Assembly: GCA_020851885.1 (NCBI GenBank)
Contig: JADZBW010000078.1
Coordinates: 1 to 7,074, forward strand
Direction of reading: 5' to 3'
DNA length: 7,074 bases
Source of the DNA: Fimbriimonadaceae bacterium
GTDB lineage: Bacteria; Armatimonadota; Fimbriimonadia; Fimbriimonadales; Fimbriimonadaceae
Positions 1 through 5,766 of the stretch are shown piece by piece (position 1 is the first letter of the stretch; the number at the start of each line of letters is the position of its first letter). The notes beneath the pieces were generated by a model. The model saw only the letters and a list, made by a program, of their open reading frames with translations. It did no database searches and was not told the origin of the DNA. The translations under genes were made by a program, and so were the position numbers.

Positions 1-402
1 CCTCGCCATTAACTTGCCGGCGTTGGGCACCGCCTTGCGATCCGCCCCCGATTCCTTGGCCAAGGCGATCCCAGTCTTCCAATACATGTCGCCATCATCC
101 CGAACGTCGATGACCACCGCGTTCAGTTCGGTGCGCTTGATCATCGCCGCGACGGTATCCATCTTGCGGACGCTGCCAGCCGACCATGCCGTCAAGTAGA
201 TTCCTCGAACATGCTTGGGTCTCTCGAACGTCAAGAGAGCTGGTGTTGGAGCAGGGGGCTTGGTCGGTGCGGGGGTGGCAACCGGCTCTGGGACCAATTT
301 AGGCGCATCAGTCTTGCGTGATTCAATTGCCGGCTGGCAGCCGATGACCGAGAGAGCGATGCCGATGACGACGAGATTGCGATGATTAGGAGACCGATTC
401 AT
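1..402 (-). CDS. Putative glycoside hydrolase lipoprotein, DUF4015 family (N-terminal 134 residues; truncated by window edge)
   Basis: The ATG is at 402-400 and the frame stays open to position 1, so only the first 134 codons are present. The N-terminus has a basic n-region (R3, H7, R8), a hydrophobic stretch, and a lipobox VIGC with Cys at residue 22, so this is probably a membrane-anchored lipoprotein exported by Sec. A Pro/Ala/Thr-rich linker follows at about residues 31-57. A domain then starts with GIYLTAWSAG (67-76) and TELNAVVIDVRDDG (91-104). These match the opening of the DUF4015 'putative glycoside hydrolase' family, a predicted TIM barrel in which the second motif forms an early strand. 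The substrate is unknown and the catalytic region lies outside the window. No other start is possible without losing the signal peptide. No Shine-Dalgarno sequence is visible. The first 21 bp overlap the divergent deacetylase gene. Family call is good; enzymatic activity is inferred. Confidence 0.82.
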   Translation of the reverse strand, partial: MNRSPNHRNLVVIGIALSVIGCQPAIESRKTDAPKLVPEPVATPAPTKPPAPTPALLTFERPKHVRGIYLTAWSAGSVRKMDTVAAMIKRTELNAVVIDVRDDGDMYWKTGIALAKESGADRKAVPNAGKLMAR

Positions 403-1329
403 AAAATATTGGCGCTGGGCTTGGCCGCAGCATGGATGGGATGTGGCAAAGACGCATCCGTTACGGTCGATTCAGATCAAATCACAGGCAGGCTGCAATC
501 CAAGATCGTCGCCGGGCATCTTCCCACCAACAAGGTACCGCCGAAGCGAGTCTCGAATCGCGCTGCCAACCCGGATGGTCTTGTGTTTATCGTCGAATAC
601 CACCATATACGGGACGGCAAGTCGACCATGGAGCGTTCCCCCGCCGATTTCCGCAAGGACCTCGATCGGCTTTTTCAGCTGGGATTTCGCCCGATCTCGA
701 TGAGCGACTATCTGAGCGGGAGGATTTCGATACCGGCTGGCGCATCACCCGTGGTGTTCACTTTCGACGATGCGAACCCCAGTCAGTTCCAGTTGAACTC
801 GGACCTGAGCGTCGATCCGAGTTGTGCGATCGGCATCTGGCAGGATTTCGCATCGAGCCATCCGGACTTCCCGGTGAAGGCGACCTTCTTCGTTCTTCCG
901 CAAATGTGGGGGCAGCCTGCGATGAGGTCCAAGAAGGTCGAAATGCTCGAGAATTGGGGGTGTGAACTGGGAAACCATACGACGACTCACCCCAATCTGA
1001 GGAAATTGACGGATGAGCAAGTCAAGGCGGAGATTGCGGGCGGGGCGGCGCTGCTGGAAAGGTACGGCGTGACGGGCCCCAACCTGCTGGCGTTGCCGTT
1101 GGGCATCTCGCCAAAGAACCGGCGCCTCTTAAGGGGCTTCGATCGGAACGGGCCGGTCGCTCTGAGGGCGACCTTCCTGGTGGGGGCAAACCCGGCTTTG
1201 CCTGTCGATTCCCCAAAATTCGATTCAACCAGGATTCCCCGGATTCAGGCGTGCAAAGGTCCCTACGGGCTGGATGACTGGCTCGATCAAGTGGAAAAAG
1301 GCAAGGTGAAGGTGTACGTGGCGCCCTAA
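382..1329 (+). CDS. NodB-homology polysaccharide deacetylase family lipoprotein
   Basis: This 315-residue protein is predicted to be exported and to remove N- or O-acetyl groups from an envelope or extracellular polysaccharide. The N-terminus (R3, R4, K8, then an Ala/Leu stretch) ends in WMGC with Cys21, a plausible but atypical lipobox because Trp sits at -3. The NodB domain covers about residues 66-260. Motif 1 is TFDD (127-130), giving the catalytic-base and metal Asp pair. Motif 2 is H199-TTT-H203, the H(S/T)xxH metal ligands. About 40 residues between TFDD and the KATFFVLP strand (166-173) form an insertion. The usual Arg-containing motif 3 is replaced by LALPLG (236-241), and no late catalytic His motif is evident, so the active site is variant. 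The ATG at 382 is kept because the next in-frame start, TTG at 409, would remove all n-region charge. The divergent neighbour is also a polysaccharide-related lipoprotein, which suggests related roles. No clear terminator follows. Confidence 0.88.
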   Translation: MIRRPIHKILALGLAAAWMGCGKDASVTVDSDQITGRLQSKIVAGHLPTNKVPPKRVSNRAANPDGLVFIVEYHHIRDGKSTMERSPADFRKDLDRLFQLGFRPISMSDYLSGRISIPAGASPVVFTFDDANPSQFQLNSDLSVDPSCAIGIWQDFASSHPDFPVKATFFVLPQMWGQPAMRSKKVEMLENWGCELGNHTTTHPNLRKLTDEQVKAEIAGGAALLERYGVTGPNLLALPLGISPKNRRLLRGFDRNGPVALRATFLVGANPALPVDSPKFDSTRIPRIQACKGPYGLDDWLDQVEKGKVKVYVAP

Positions 1330-1415
1330 AGGGGAGTTAAGGGCCATCCTAGCCACTGCGCCCGCCAATCCATTGGCCAATTACTCAGACGGGGCATCGT
1401 CGCAAAAAGCCGCGA

Positions 1416-2219
1416 CTAAACAGAAAATGTCATTCCGTCGTATCCAGGTTGGCATCCGTAAGGTCGCATGGCCTCGATGAGTTCGGCATGAGAGCCGCCG
1501 TAATGGCTATGATGCGTGGTCATGACCGGGGTGGCGGCATCGATGGTCCCGATCTTGTGCATCCTCTCCAGCACCTCTACCAATTCGCAGAGCGCAAGAT
1601 GCCCGTCATAGCCGCTGTCTTTGAGGCCATCGGTGCATTCGATCACCATTGAATCGAATTTCACGCCACTCAGGTAGTCCCATGTCTCATCGGGCCACCA
1701 TCCGGTATCGGTCATGTAACCAAAGGTTCTTCCATCCTTGACGAAGACCAAGTTCTGGCACTCTTCTGGTTCAGCGTGCTTGGCGCGAACAGGGGTCATT
1801 TGGTAGTTGCCGATTTGGATGGTTTCGAACAGCTTCGTTTGAACGATCTCGAACGGCCAATCGGGATATCGAGATTCGATCAACCACTTGACGGTCGGAT
1901 TGCTGTAGATCGTAAAGGGTGCGTACTCGTTAGGATTGAATGGGTAGAGCGCGTATTGGAGTTCGCTGACCGTGAAATGGTCCTCGTGGCTATGGGTGAA
2001 GATAATGTTGTCCCAATCGCAGGGACACAGTTGGTTCTGCTGAATTTGGGCCATCGTATCCGGCCCCAAGTCGATTTTGATGCAACCATCGATCAGCGCG
2101 GCAGCGCGAGTACGGCAGTCCTTGCTGCCCACCGAGATCGTGCGAGGGTCGATCCGGCATTCTGTAAAGATCGCCGGAATCCCATCGGCAGCTCCCGTGC
2201 CCAGTAGCTGAATGGTCAT
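1416..2219 (-). CDS. Metallo-beta-lactamase-fold hydrolase, PhnP-like
   Basis: This 267-residue cytosolic hydrolase belongs to the MBL superfamily, closest in pattern to PhnP/RNase Z-type phosphodiesterases. The N-terminal strand TIQLLGTGAADGIPA is the usual opening of that group. The signature THSHEDHF places metal ligands at H76, H78, D80 and H81. Further candidate ligands are H148 (AKHAEPEE), D171 (YMTDTGWW) and the His cluster H236/H237/H239 (TTHHSH). Classical PhnP carries a Cys-rich CxCxxC structural zinc site after the first loop. Here only two well-separated cysteines (C21, C35) occupy that region, so that site is probably absent. The start at 2219 is chosen because its ATG overlaps the TGA of the upstream DUF1015 gene (ATGA, 2216-2219), typical of translational coupling. 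An ATG at 2243 would add eight residues that do not fit the fold. The substrate cannot be read from the sequence; a phosphodiester or cyclic phosphate is possible. Confidence 0.87.
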   Translation of the reverse strand: MTIQLLGTGAADGIPAIFTECRIDPRTISVGSKDCRTRAAALIDGCIKIDLGPDTMAQIQQNQLCPCDWDNIIFTHSHEDHFTVSELQYALYPFNPNEYAPFTIYSNPTVKWLIESRYPDWPFEIVQTKLFETIQIGNYQMTPVRAKHAEPEECQNLVFVKDGRTFGYMTDTGWWPDETWDYLSGVKFDSMVIECTDGLKDSGYDGHLALCELVEVLERMHKIGTIDAATPVMTTHHSHYGGSHAELIEAMRPYGCQPGYDGMTFSV

Positions 2220-3496
2220 GGGTTGAAGTCGTTCAGGCTCCATACCACCAGACCGCTCAGGATCTTGGGGAAGTAGTAAGTGCTCTTTTGGGGCATTTTT
2301 TCACCCCCGAGTGCAATCCGCCTCATATCATCGACGGTAGGCGGATTCATCAGGAACGCGGCCCGGTTGCCTTCGTTGACCCATGTCACCGCCTCATGAG
2401 CGTCTCGAGTGTATCGAACGGAATCGAGACCGGAGACTTCCAGCAGTTGTTCGAAGATCACACTGTGCAATACGGTGACATCCAACTTCTTGAGATCGGC
2501 GCTGTGATCGCCTGGGACTAATCTGTAAAGATTCTCGGGCTCAAGCGCCTCCAAGACGTAGCCCTCGCTCCCCTCCAGAGCCAAGCCAAAAGCAACTCGG
2601 CCGCTATGCTGATCATGCTCGATGGCCTCCATCAGCCGACTGGCGTGAACTTCCTTGATTCGGAAGTGTTGTCCCAGCCTTTCGAACATCGTCGAATTGT
2701 CGATGGGGATTTGCGTCAGAACGCGGTGCGTCGGCAACAAGACCAGGCCCGGATCGGACATGGAACTGAGGGCCATCATCATGTAGTCTTCGGCAATTGG
2801 CCCGTCCTTTGGCCCCTGCGCCTCCCGGAAGGTGCAGGCCGTTTCGTATCGATGGTGCCCATCGGCAATCCAAACCTTTTTGTCGGCAAGCAGGTTTATC
2901 AGCTGTGCGCAGGTAGCGGGATCCGTGATCGGTTCCAGGCGCTGAAACGTCCCGTCATCGCTCACCGTCTCAACAGCACCCTGGACGGGCGAGTGAACGA
3001 TGGACTCGTGGATTTTGCCATTCGGATCCTCGAAAAGGCCAAAGATACATTCGAGATGGGCTCTAGTTGCTTCGAGAATGCGCAGGCGATCTTCTTTGTG
3101 CTTCGGGAAGGTCTGTTCGTGGGGAAGCACGACGCCCTTCTCATAGGGTTCGACCTTGATGAGCGCGATGATTGAACTTCGGGTGAGTTCCCCCATGTGG
3201 GGAATCGTAAAGCGCTGGGTATACCGGTAGATTGCGGGCTGTCCCTCGAGCAGGAGGGCGCCGCTGCGCCTCCAGTCGGCAAGCAAAGCCGCACTTCTCG
3301 CGTACTTTACGTACTTGCTTCGGTCGTCTTCTTGGCTCTCCGGGAGGGTCAGATGTACGACGTTATGAGGATTCCGCGCGGCCAGACTGACGCGCATCTC
3401 GGGCGAGATCACATCGTAAGGGGGTGCGGTGAGTACAGCGAGGGTGCCTGCTTCTTCGCTGTAGCGAAGTCCCTGGAAAGGCCGAATTTCCGCCAT
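2216..3496 (-). CDS. DUF1015 family protein (COG4198-like), function unknown
   Basis: This 426-residue soluble protein matches the DUF1015 family from end to end. The opening AEIRPFQGLRYS and APPYDVIS (about 24-31), the central LPHEQTFPKHKEDRL (124-138), the motif WIADGHHRYETA (209-220) and the C-terminal MPQKSTYYFPKILSGLVV (401-418) are all in the expected order, and the length is typical. The family has no firmly established activity. It is often annotated near serine metabolism in other bacteria, and its DGHHR motif resembles the one in ParB/Srx-fold proteins such as the free-serine kinase SerK, but that link is an inference. The ATG at 3496 is preferred over an in-frame TTG at 3526, because family members begin just before the PF(Q/R)GLRY motif and a TANNNT hexamer lies 7 nt before this ATG. 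The stop overlaps the start of the PhnP-like gene by four bases, so the two are co-transcribed and probably coupled. Confidence 0.9.
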   Translation of the reverse strand: MAEIRPFQGLRYSEEAGTLAVLTAPPYDVISPEMRVSLAARNPHNVVHLTLPESQEDDRSKYVKYARSAALLADWRRSGALLLEGQPAIYRYTQRFTIPHMGELTRSSIIALIKVEPYEKGVVLPHEQTFPKHKEDRLRILEATRAHLECIFGLFEDPNGKIHESIVHSPVQGAVETVSDDGTFQRLEPITDPATCAQLINLLADKKVWIADGHHRYETACTFREAQGPKDGPIAEDYMMMALSSMSDPGLVLLPTHRVLTQIPIDNSTMFERLGQHFRIKEVHASRLMEAIEHDQHSGRVAFGLALEGSEGYVLEALEPENLYRLVPGDHSADLKKLDVTVLHSVIFEQLLEVSGLDSVRYTRDAHEAVTWVNEGNRAAFLMNPPTVDDMRRIALGGEKMPQKSTYYFPKILSGLVVWSLNDFNP

Positions 3497-3503
3497 AGAA
3501 TTC

Positions 3504-3509
3504 AGGATA
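3504..3509 (-). promoter_or_regulatory. Candidate -10 element (TATCCT) of a leaderless promoter for the DUF1015 operon
   Basis: On the minus strand the hexamer TATCCT fits TANNNT and ends exactly 7 nt before the ATG at 3496, which would put the transcription start at the start codon. No Shine-Dalgarno sequence lies in the 7-nt spacer (GAATTCT) and no good -35 is visible. Leaderless genes with TANNNT at this distance are well known in Deinococcus and some other phyla. The assignment here is by pattern only. Confidence 0.45.
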
Positions 3510-3533
3510 CCAAGAACCACCCCCAACCGCTGG

Positions 3534-3539
3534 TAGACT
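3534..3539 (+). promoter_or_regulatory. Candidate -10 element (TAGACT) of a leaderless promoter for the prenyl synthase gene
   Basis: TAGACT fits TANNNT and ends exactly 7 nt before the GTG start at 3547 (spacer CAACCTG). The spacer contains no Shine-Dalgarno sequence and no -35 is evident. The spacing is identical to that of the divergent candidate on the other strand, which raises confidence in both. Confidence 0.42.
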
Positions 3540-3546
3540 CAACCTG

Positions 3547-4425
3547 GTGTCCTTTCCGCTGCAACTAAAGGCCTACTCCGAGCCGGTCGACGCACGCCTC
3601 CGCCAACTGTTGCCTTCGGTAGAAACGCCTCCTACCGAACTCCATGCCGCCATGCGGTATTCCTGTTTGGCGCCCGGCAAACGGTTGCGACCCGTCCTTT
3701 GTATGGTTGCGGCGGAGTCGGTGGGCGCCGAAATCCACTCGGTATTGGACGCCGCATGCGCGATCGAAATGGTCCATTGCTTCTCTTTGATCCACGACGA
3801 TCTCCCGGCAATCGACAATGACGATCTCCGGCGCGGGGTGCCAACGCTCCACAAGAAGTACGGGGAGGCGATGGCGATCCTGGCCGGGGATGCGCTTTTC
3901 GCTTTGGCCCTTGAATCACTCTCGCGTTCCGATCAAATGGCCGAACGGGTGGTGCGAGCCGTCCAAATCCTCACCGCCGCTTCCGGCTCGGGAGGGTTGG
4001 TGGGTGGCGAGGTGGTCGACGTCCTTTCGGAGGGCAAAGCCGTCGACGCGGTGACGTTGGACTTCATCCACCAGCGGAAGACGGGGGCGCTCATCGGCGC
4101 CGCCTGCGAGATTGGGGCGGTGCTTGGTGGCGCCGATCGGGAGGTCTCGAAGGCCCTCCACCTCTTCGGTATCCAGATCGGACTTGCCTTTCAGATTGCG
4201 GACGATATTCTCAACGAGACATCCACGGCGGAGCAGCTTGGTAAATCTGCGGGAAGCGACCGTGAACGGCAGAAGGCGACTTATCCCTCACTCTATGGTT
4301 TGGAGCAGAGTCGTGAGAAGGCGGAATTCGCGGTCGAGGGGGCCTTGGCGGGGCTTCGCTCGATGGGGATCGTCCACCCCCATGTCGAGGAGCTTGCCTA
4401 CTACGCAATCCAGCGTCTTCAGTAG
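3547..4425 (+). CDS. ispA: Short-chain (E)-polyprenyl diphosphate synthase (farnesyl/geranylgeranyl diphosphate synthase, IspA-like)
   Basis: This 292-residue cytosolic all-helical prenyltransferase condenses isopentenyl diphosphate onto allylic diphosphates, feeding undecaprenyl phosphate, quinones or other isoprenoids. Visible landmarks are GKRLRP (44-49, diphosphate binding), the first Asp-rich motif DDLPAIDND (84-92) with the two-residue insertion typical of bacterial FPP and type II GGPP synthases, LAGDAL (112-117), KTG (178-180), FQIADDILN (215-223) as the second Asp-rich region, and the Lys residues K233 and K243 downstream of it. An aromatic residue, F79, sits five positions before the first motif, the chain-length position, which favours a C15 product. 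The third Asp of the second DDxxD motif is Asn223, which is unusual. The start is GTG with no Shine-Dalgarno and a TANNNT element 7 nt upstream; no better start exists. It is divergent from the DUF1015 operon and co-directional with ftsZ. Family is certain; exact product length is inferred. Confidence 0.93.
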   Translation: MSFPLQLKAYSEPVDARLRQLLPSVETPPTELHAAMRYSCLAPGKRLRPVLCMVAAESVGAEIHSVLDAACAIEMVHCFSLIHDDLPAIDNDDLRRGVPTLHKKYGEAMAILAGDALFALALESLSRSDQMAERVVRAVQILTAASGSGGLVGGEVVDVLSEGKAVDAVTLDFIHQRKTGALIGAACEIGAVLGGADREVSKALHLFGIQIGLAFQIADDILNETSTAEQLGKSAGSDRERQKATYPSLYGLEQSREKAEFAVEGALAGLRSMGIVHPHVEELAYYAIQRLQ

Positions 4426-4448
4426 TCTTGGAGTTCGTCTTCCCAAAG

Positions 4449-4457
4449 TTATCCACA
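4449..4457 (+). promoter_or_regulatory. Perfect consensus DnaA box (TTATCCACA) upstream of ftsZ
   Basis: TTATCCACA is identical to the canonical high-affinity DnaA box and lies in the 115-bp gap between the prenyl synthase and ftsZ, 83 bp before the ftsZ ATG. The next nine bases, TTTTCCAAA (4458-4466), match it at seven of nine positions and could be a weaker adjoining site. No further boxes, AT-rich unwinding region or dnaA/dnaN genes are present, so a replication origin is not indicated. A role in controlling ftsZ is possible. Confidence 0.45.
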
Positions 4458-4528
4458 TTTTCCAAAATTCGCGGCGTTTCATGGTCTCGTCGCGTCTTGG
4501 TTGACAGCAGTCCTTGGGGCTGACCCAT

Positions 4529-4532
4529 GGAG
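4529..4532 (+). promoter_or_regulatory. Shine-Dalgarno GGAG that fixes the ftsZ start
   Basis: GGAG ends 8 nt before the ATG at 4541, good spacing for ribosome binding. It supports that ATG over the in-frame TTG at 4514, and the ATG also fits the usual FtsZ N-terminus. It is the clearest Shine-Dalgarno sequence in the window. Confidence 0.6.
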
Positions 4533-4540
4533 TCCATTGC

Positions 4541-5671
4541 ATGAGACCAGAGAACCTATTCGAGAATCAAGCAACCATCAAAGTCCTCGGTATCGGCGGC
4601 GGCGGCAGCAACGCGGTTAACCGGATGATTGCCGAGGGCGTGGCCGGTGTCCATTTCATCGCGATGAACACGGACGCCCAGGCGCTCAGCCTCTCAAACG
4701 CCCCGCTGAAACTCCAACTCGGAGAGACCTTGACCCGGGGACTGGGGGCTGGCGGCGATCCTGAAAAGGGCAAAGCGGCCGCCGAGGAAAGCGAGAAGGC
4801 GATTCTCGCTGAGCTTGAAGGTACCGACATGGTCTTCATCACCGCCGGTATGGGCGGCGGTACGGGAACCGGCGCCGCGCCGGTCGTGGCGGAAATGGCC
4901 CGCAAGCTTGGAATCTTGACCGTGGGTGTGGTCACCAAGCCGTTCCTCTTTGAAGGGCCGCGTCGCAAGCGGCTAGCCGAGGAAGGCGCCGCCCGACTTC
5001 AGGAGCATGTCGACACGCTCATCACCGTTCCCAACGACCGGCTGGTTGGCTTCGTCGAGAAGAAGACGACGATGCAGCAGGCATTCGCGGCGGCGGACGA
5101 CGTGCTGCGACAGGGGGTTCAGGGTATTTCGGACATCATCCTGCTTCCTGGAATCATCAATGTGGACTTCGCCGACGTTCGATCGGTGATGAGCAACGCA
5201 GGGGTCGCGTTGATGGGCCTTGGCAAGGGGATCGGCGACCAGAGGGCGAGAATGGCAGCCCAGCATGCCGCCAATTCACCGCTTCTCGAGACCAACATCA
5301 ACGGCGCGAAGCGATTGCTCATCAACATCACGGCTGGTCCCGACTTCAGCATCGGAGAAGCGCACGAGGCGATGGAGTACATCCTCCAATTCGCCGATCC
5401 GGAGGATGCCGATATCATCATGGGTCATGTGATGAAGGATGGAATCGAGGGCGAGGTGCAAATCACCTTGCTCGCCGCAGGGATGGAGCCTTCTGGGAAG
5501 AGTATTCGCAACGAAGACGTGTTCTTCCAGCCGAAGTCGGTCGAACAGAGCCAACCGCCGCAGGCGATGGCGGGCGCCGCCGCAACATCCGTTACGAACC
5601 CGATCGGGTTGGATGAAATCGACCTCGACATACCCTCCTTCCTGCGACGCCAGCGGGGAGGATCCGGTTAA
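4541..5671 (+). CDS. ftsZ: Cell division protein FtsZ
   Basis: This 376-residue tubulin-like GTPase polymerises at mid-cell into the Z-ring that organises septal peptidoglycan synthesis. The N-terminal nucleotide-binding loop is VLGIGGGGSNAVNRM, the tubulin signature GGGTGTG lies at 105-111, PNDRL at 164-168, and the T7 synergy loop NVDFAD (207-212) carries both catalytic Asp residues. The globular core ends near residue 316. A short linker of about 40 residues rich in Ala, Gln and Pro leads to the conserved C-terminal peptide DLDIPSFLRR (361-370), the usual docking site for FtsA or SepF, then a six-residue tail QRGGSG. The start at 4541 has a GGAG sequence 8 nt upstream; the TTG at 4514 would add nine residues not typical of the family. 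The gene stands apart from ftsA, ftsQ and mur genes and is followed by its own terminator, so it is probably monocistronic or read through from the prenyl synthase. Confidence 0.98.
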   Translation: MRPENLFENQATIKVLGIGGGGSNAVNRMIAEGVAGVHFIAMNTDAQALSLSNAPLKLQLGETLTRGLGAGGDPEKGKAAAEESEKAILAELEGTDMVFITAGMGGGTGTGAAPVVAEMARKLGILTVGVVTKPFLFEGPRRKRLAEEGAARLQEHVDTLITVPNDRLVGFVEKKTTMQQAFAAADDVLRQGVQGISDIILLPGIINVDFADVRSVMSNAGVALMGLGKGIGDQRARMAAQHAANSPLLETNINGAKRLLINITAGPDFSIGEAHEAMEYILQFADPEDADIIMGHVMKDGIEGEVQITLLAAGMEPSGKSIRNEDVFFQPKSVEQSQPPQAMAGAAATSVTNPIGLDEIDLDIPSFLRRQRGGSG

Positions 5672-5737
5672 CCCTATCTAGACTTCTGGCCAACTCGTCC
5701 CGACCGCGATCGGGAACGAAGACACTGGTCCATCGTT

Positions 5738-5766
5738 AGCCCCTCGGATATCGAGGGGCTCTTTTT
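5738..5766 (+). terminator. Rho-independent terminator downstream of ftsZ
   Basis: A perfect 9-bp stem, AGCCCCTCG paired with CGAGGGGCT (5738-5746 and 5752-5760), encloses a 5-nt loop (GATAT) and is followed by C plus five T (5761-5766). It sits 66 bp after the ftsZ stop, and its T-run overlaps the last codon of the converging dapF gene. The minus-strand side has no T-tract after the hairpin, so it acts mainly on ftsZ transcripts. Confidence 0.9.

Noticed and set aside
432..965. Plus-strand 177-codon frame inside the deacetylase gene
   Set aside because: It is a shifted frame of the NodB-family gene, rich in Arg and Ser as expected of a shadow. The true frame carries TFDD and HTTTH.
1399..1416. 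Inverted repeat GTCGC/GCGAC in the convergent gap after the deacetylase gene
   Set aside because: The stem is only 5 bp with an 8-nt loop and no T-tract on either strand. The A-run lies within the loop, so it is not a convincing terminator; the 86-bp gap holds nothing else I can support.
2220..2243. Longer start for the PhnP-like protein (ATG at 2243)
   Set aside because: It would add eight residues before the normal first strand of the fold, whereas the ATG at 2219 forms a standard ATGA overlap with the upstream stop.
2606..3175. Long plus-strand open frame (189 codons) antisense to DUF1015
   Set aside because: The minus strand encodes DUF1015 with conserved motifs across its full length. 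The antisense frame resembles no family and is a by-product of GC-rich codon use.
4449..4466. Replication origin near the DnaA box
   Set aside because: There is only one perfect box, no cluster, no AT-rich unwinding region, and no dnaA, dnaN or gidA genes nearby.
4501..4529. TTGACA (4501-4506) as a -35 box for ftsZ
   Set aside because: The hexamer is a perfect -35 match, but the bases 16-18 bp downstream (around CCCATGG) bear no likeness to a -10 element, so a sigma-70 promoter is not supported.
5698..5715. Hairpin TCCCGA/TCGGGA after ftsZ
   Set aside because: The 6-bp stem has no following T-run, and the strong terminator lies 22 bp downstream. It may be an incidental repeat.
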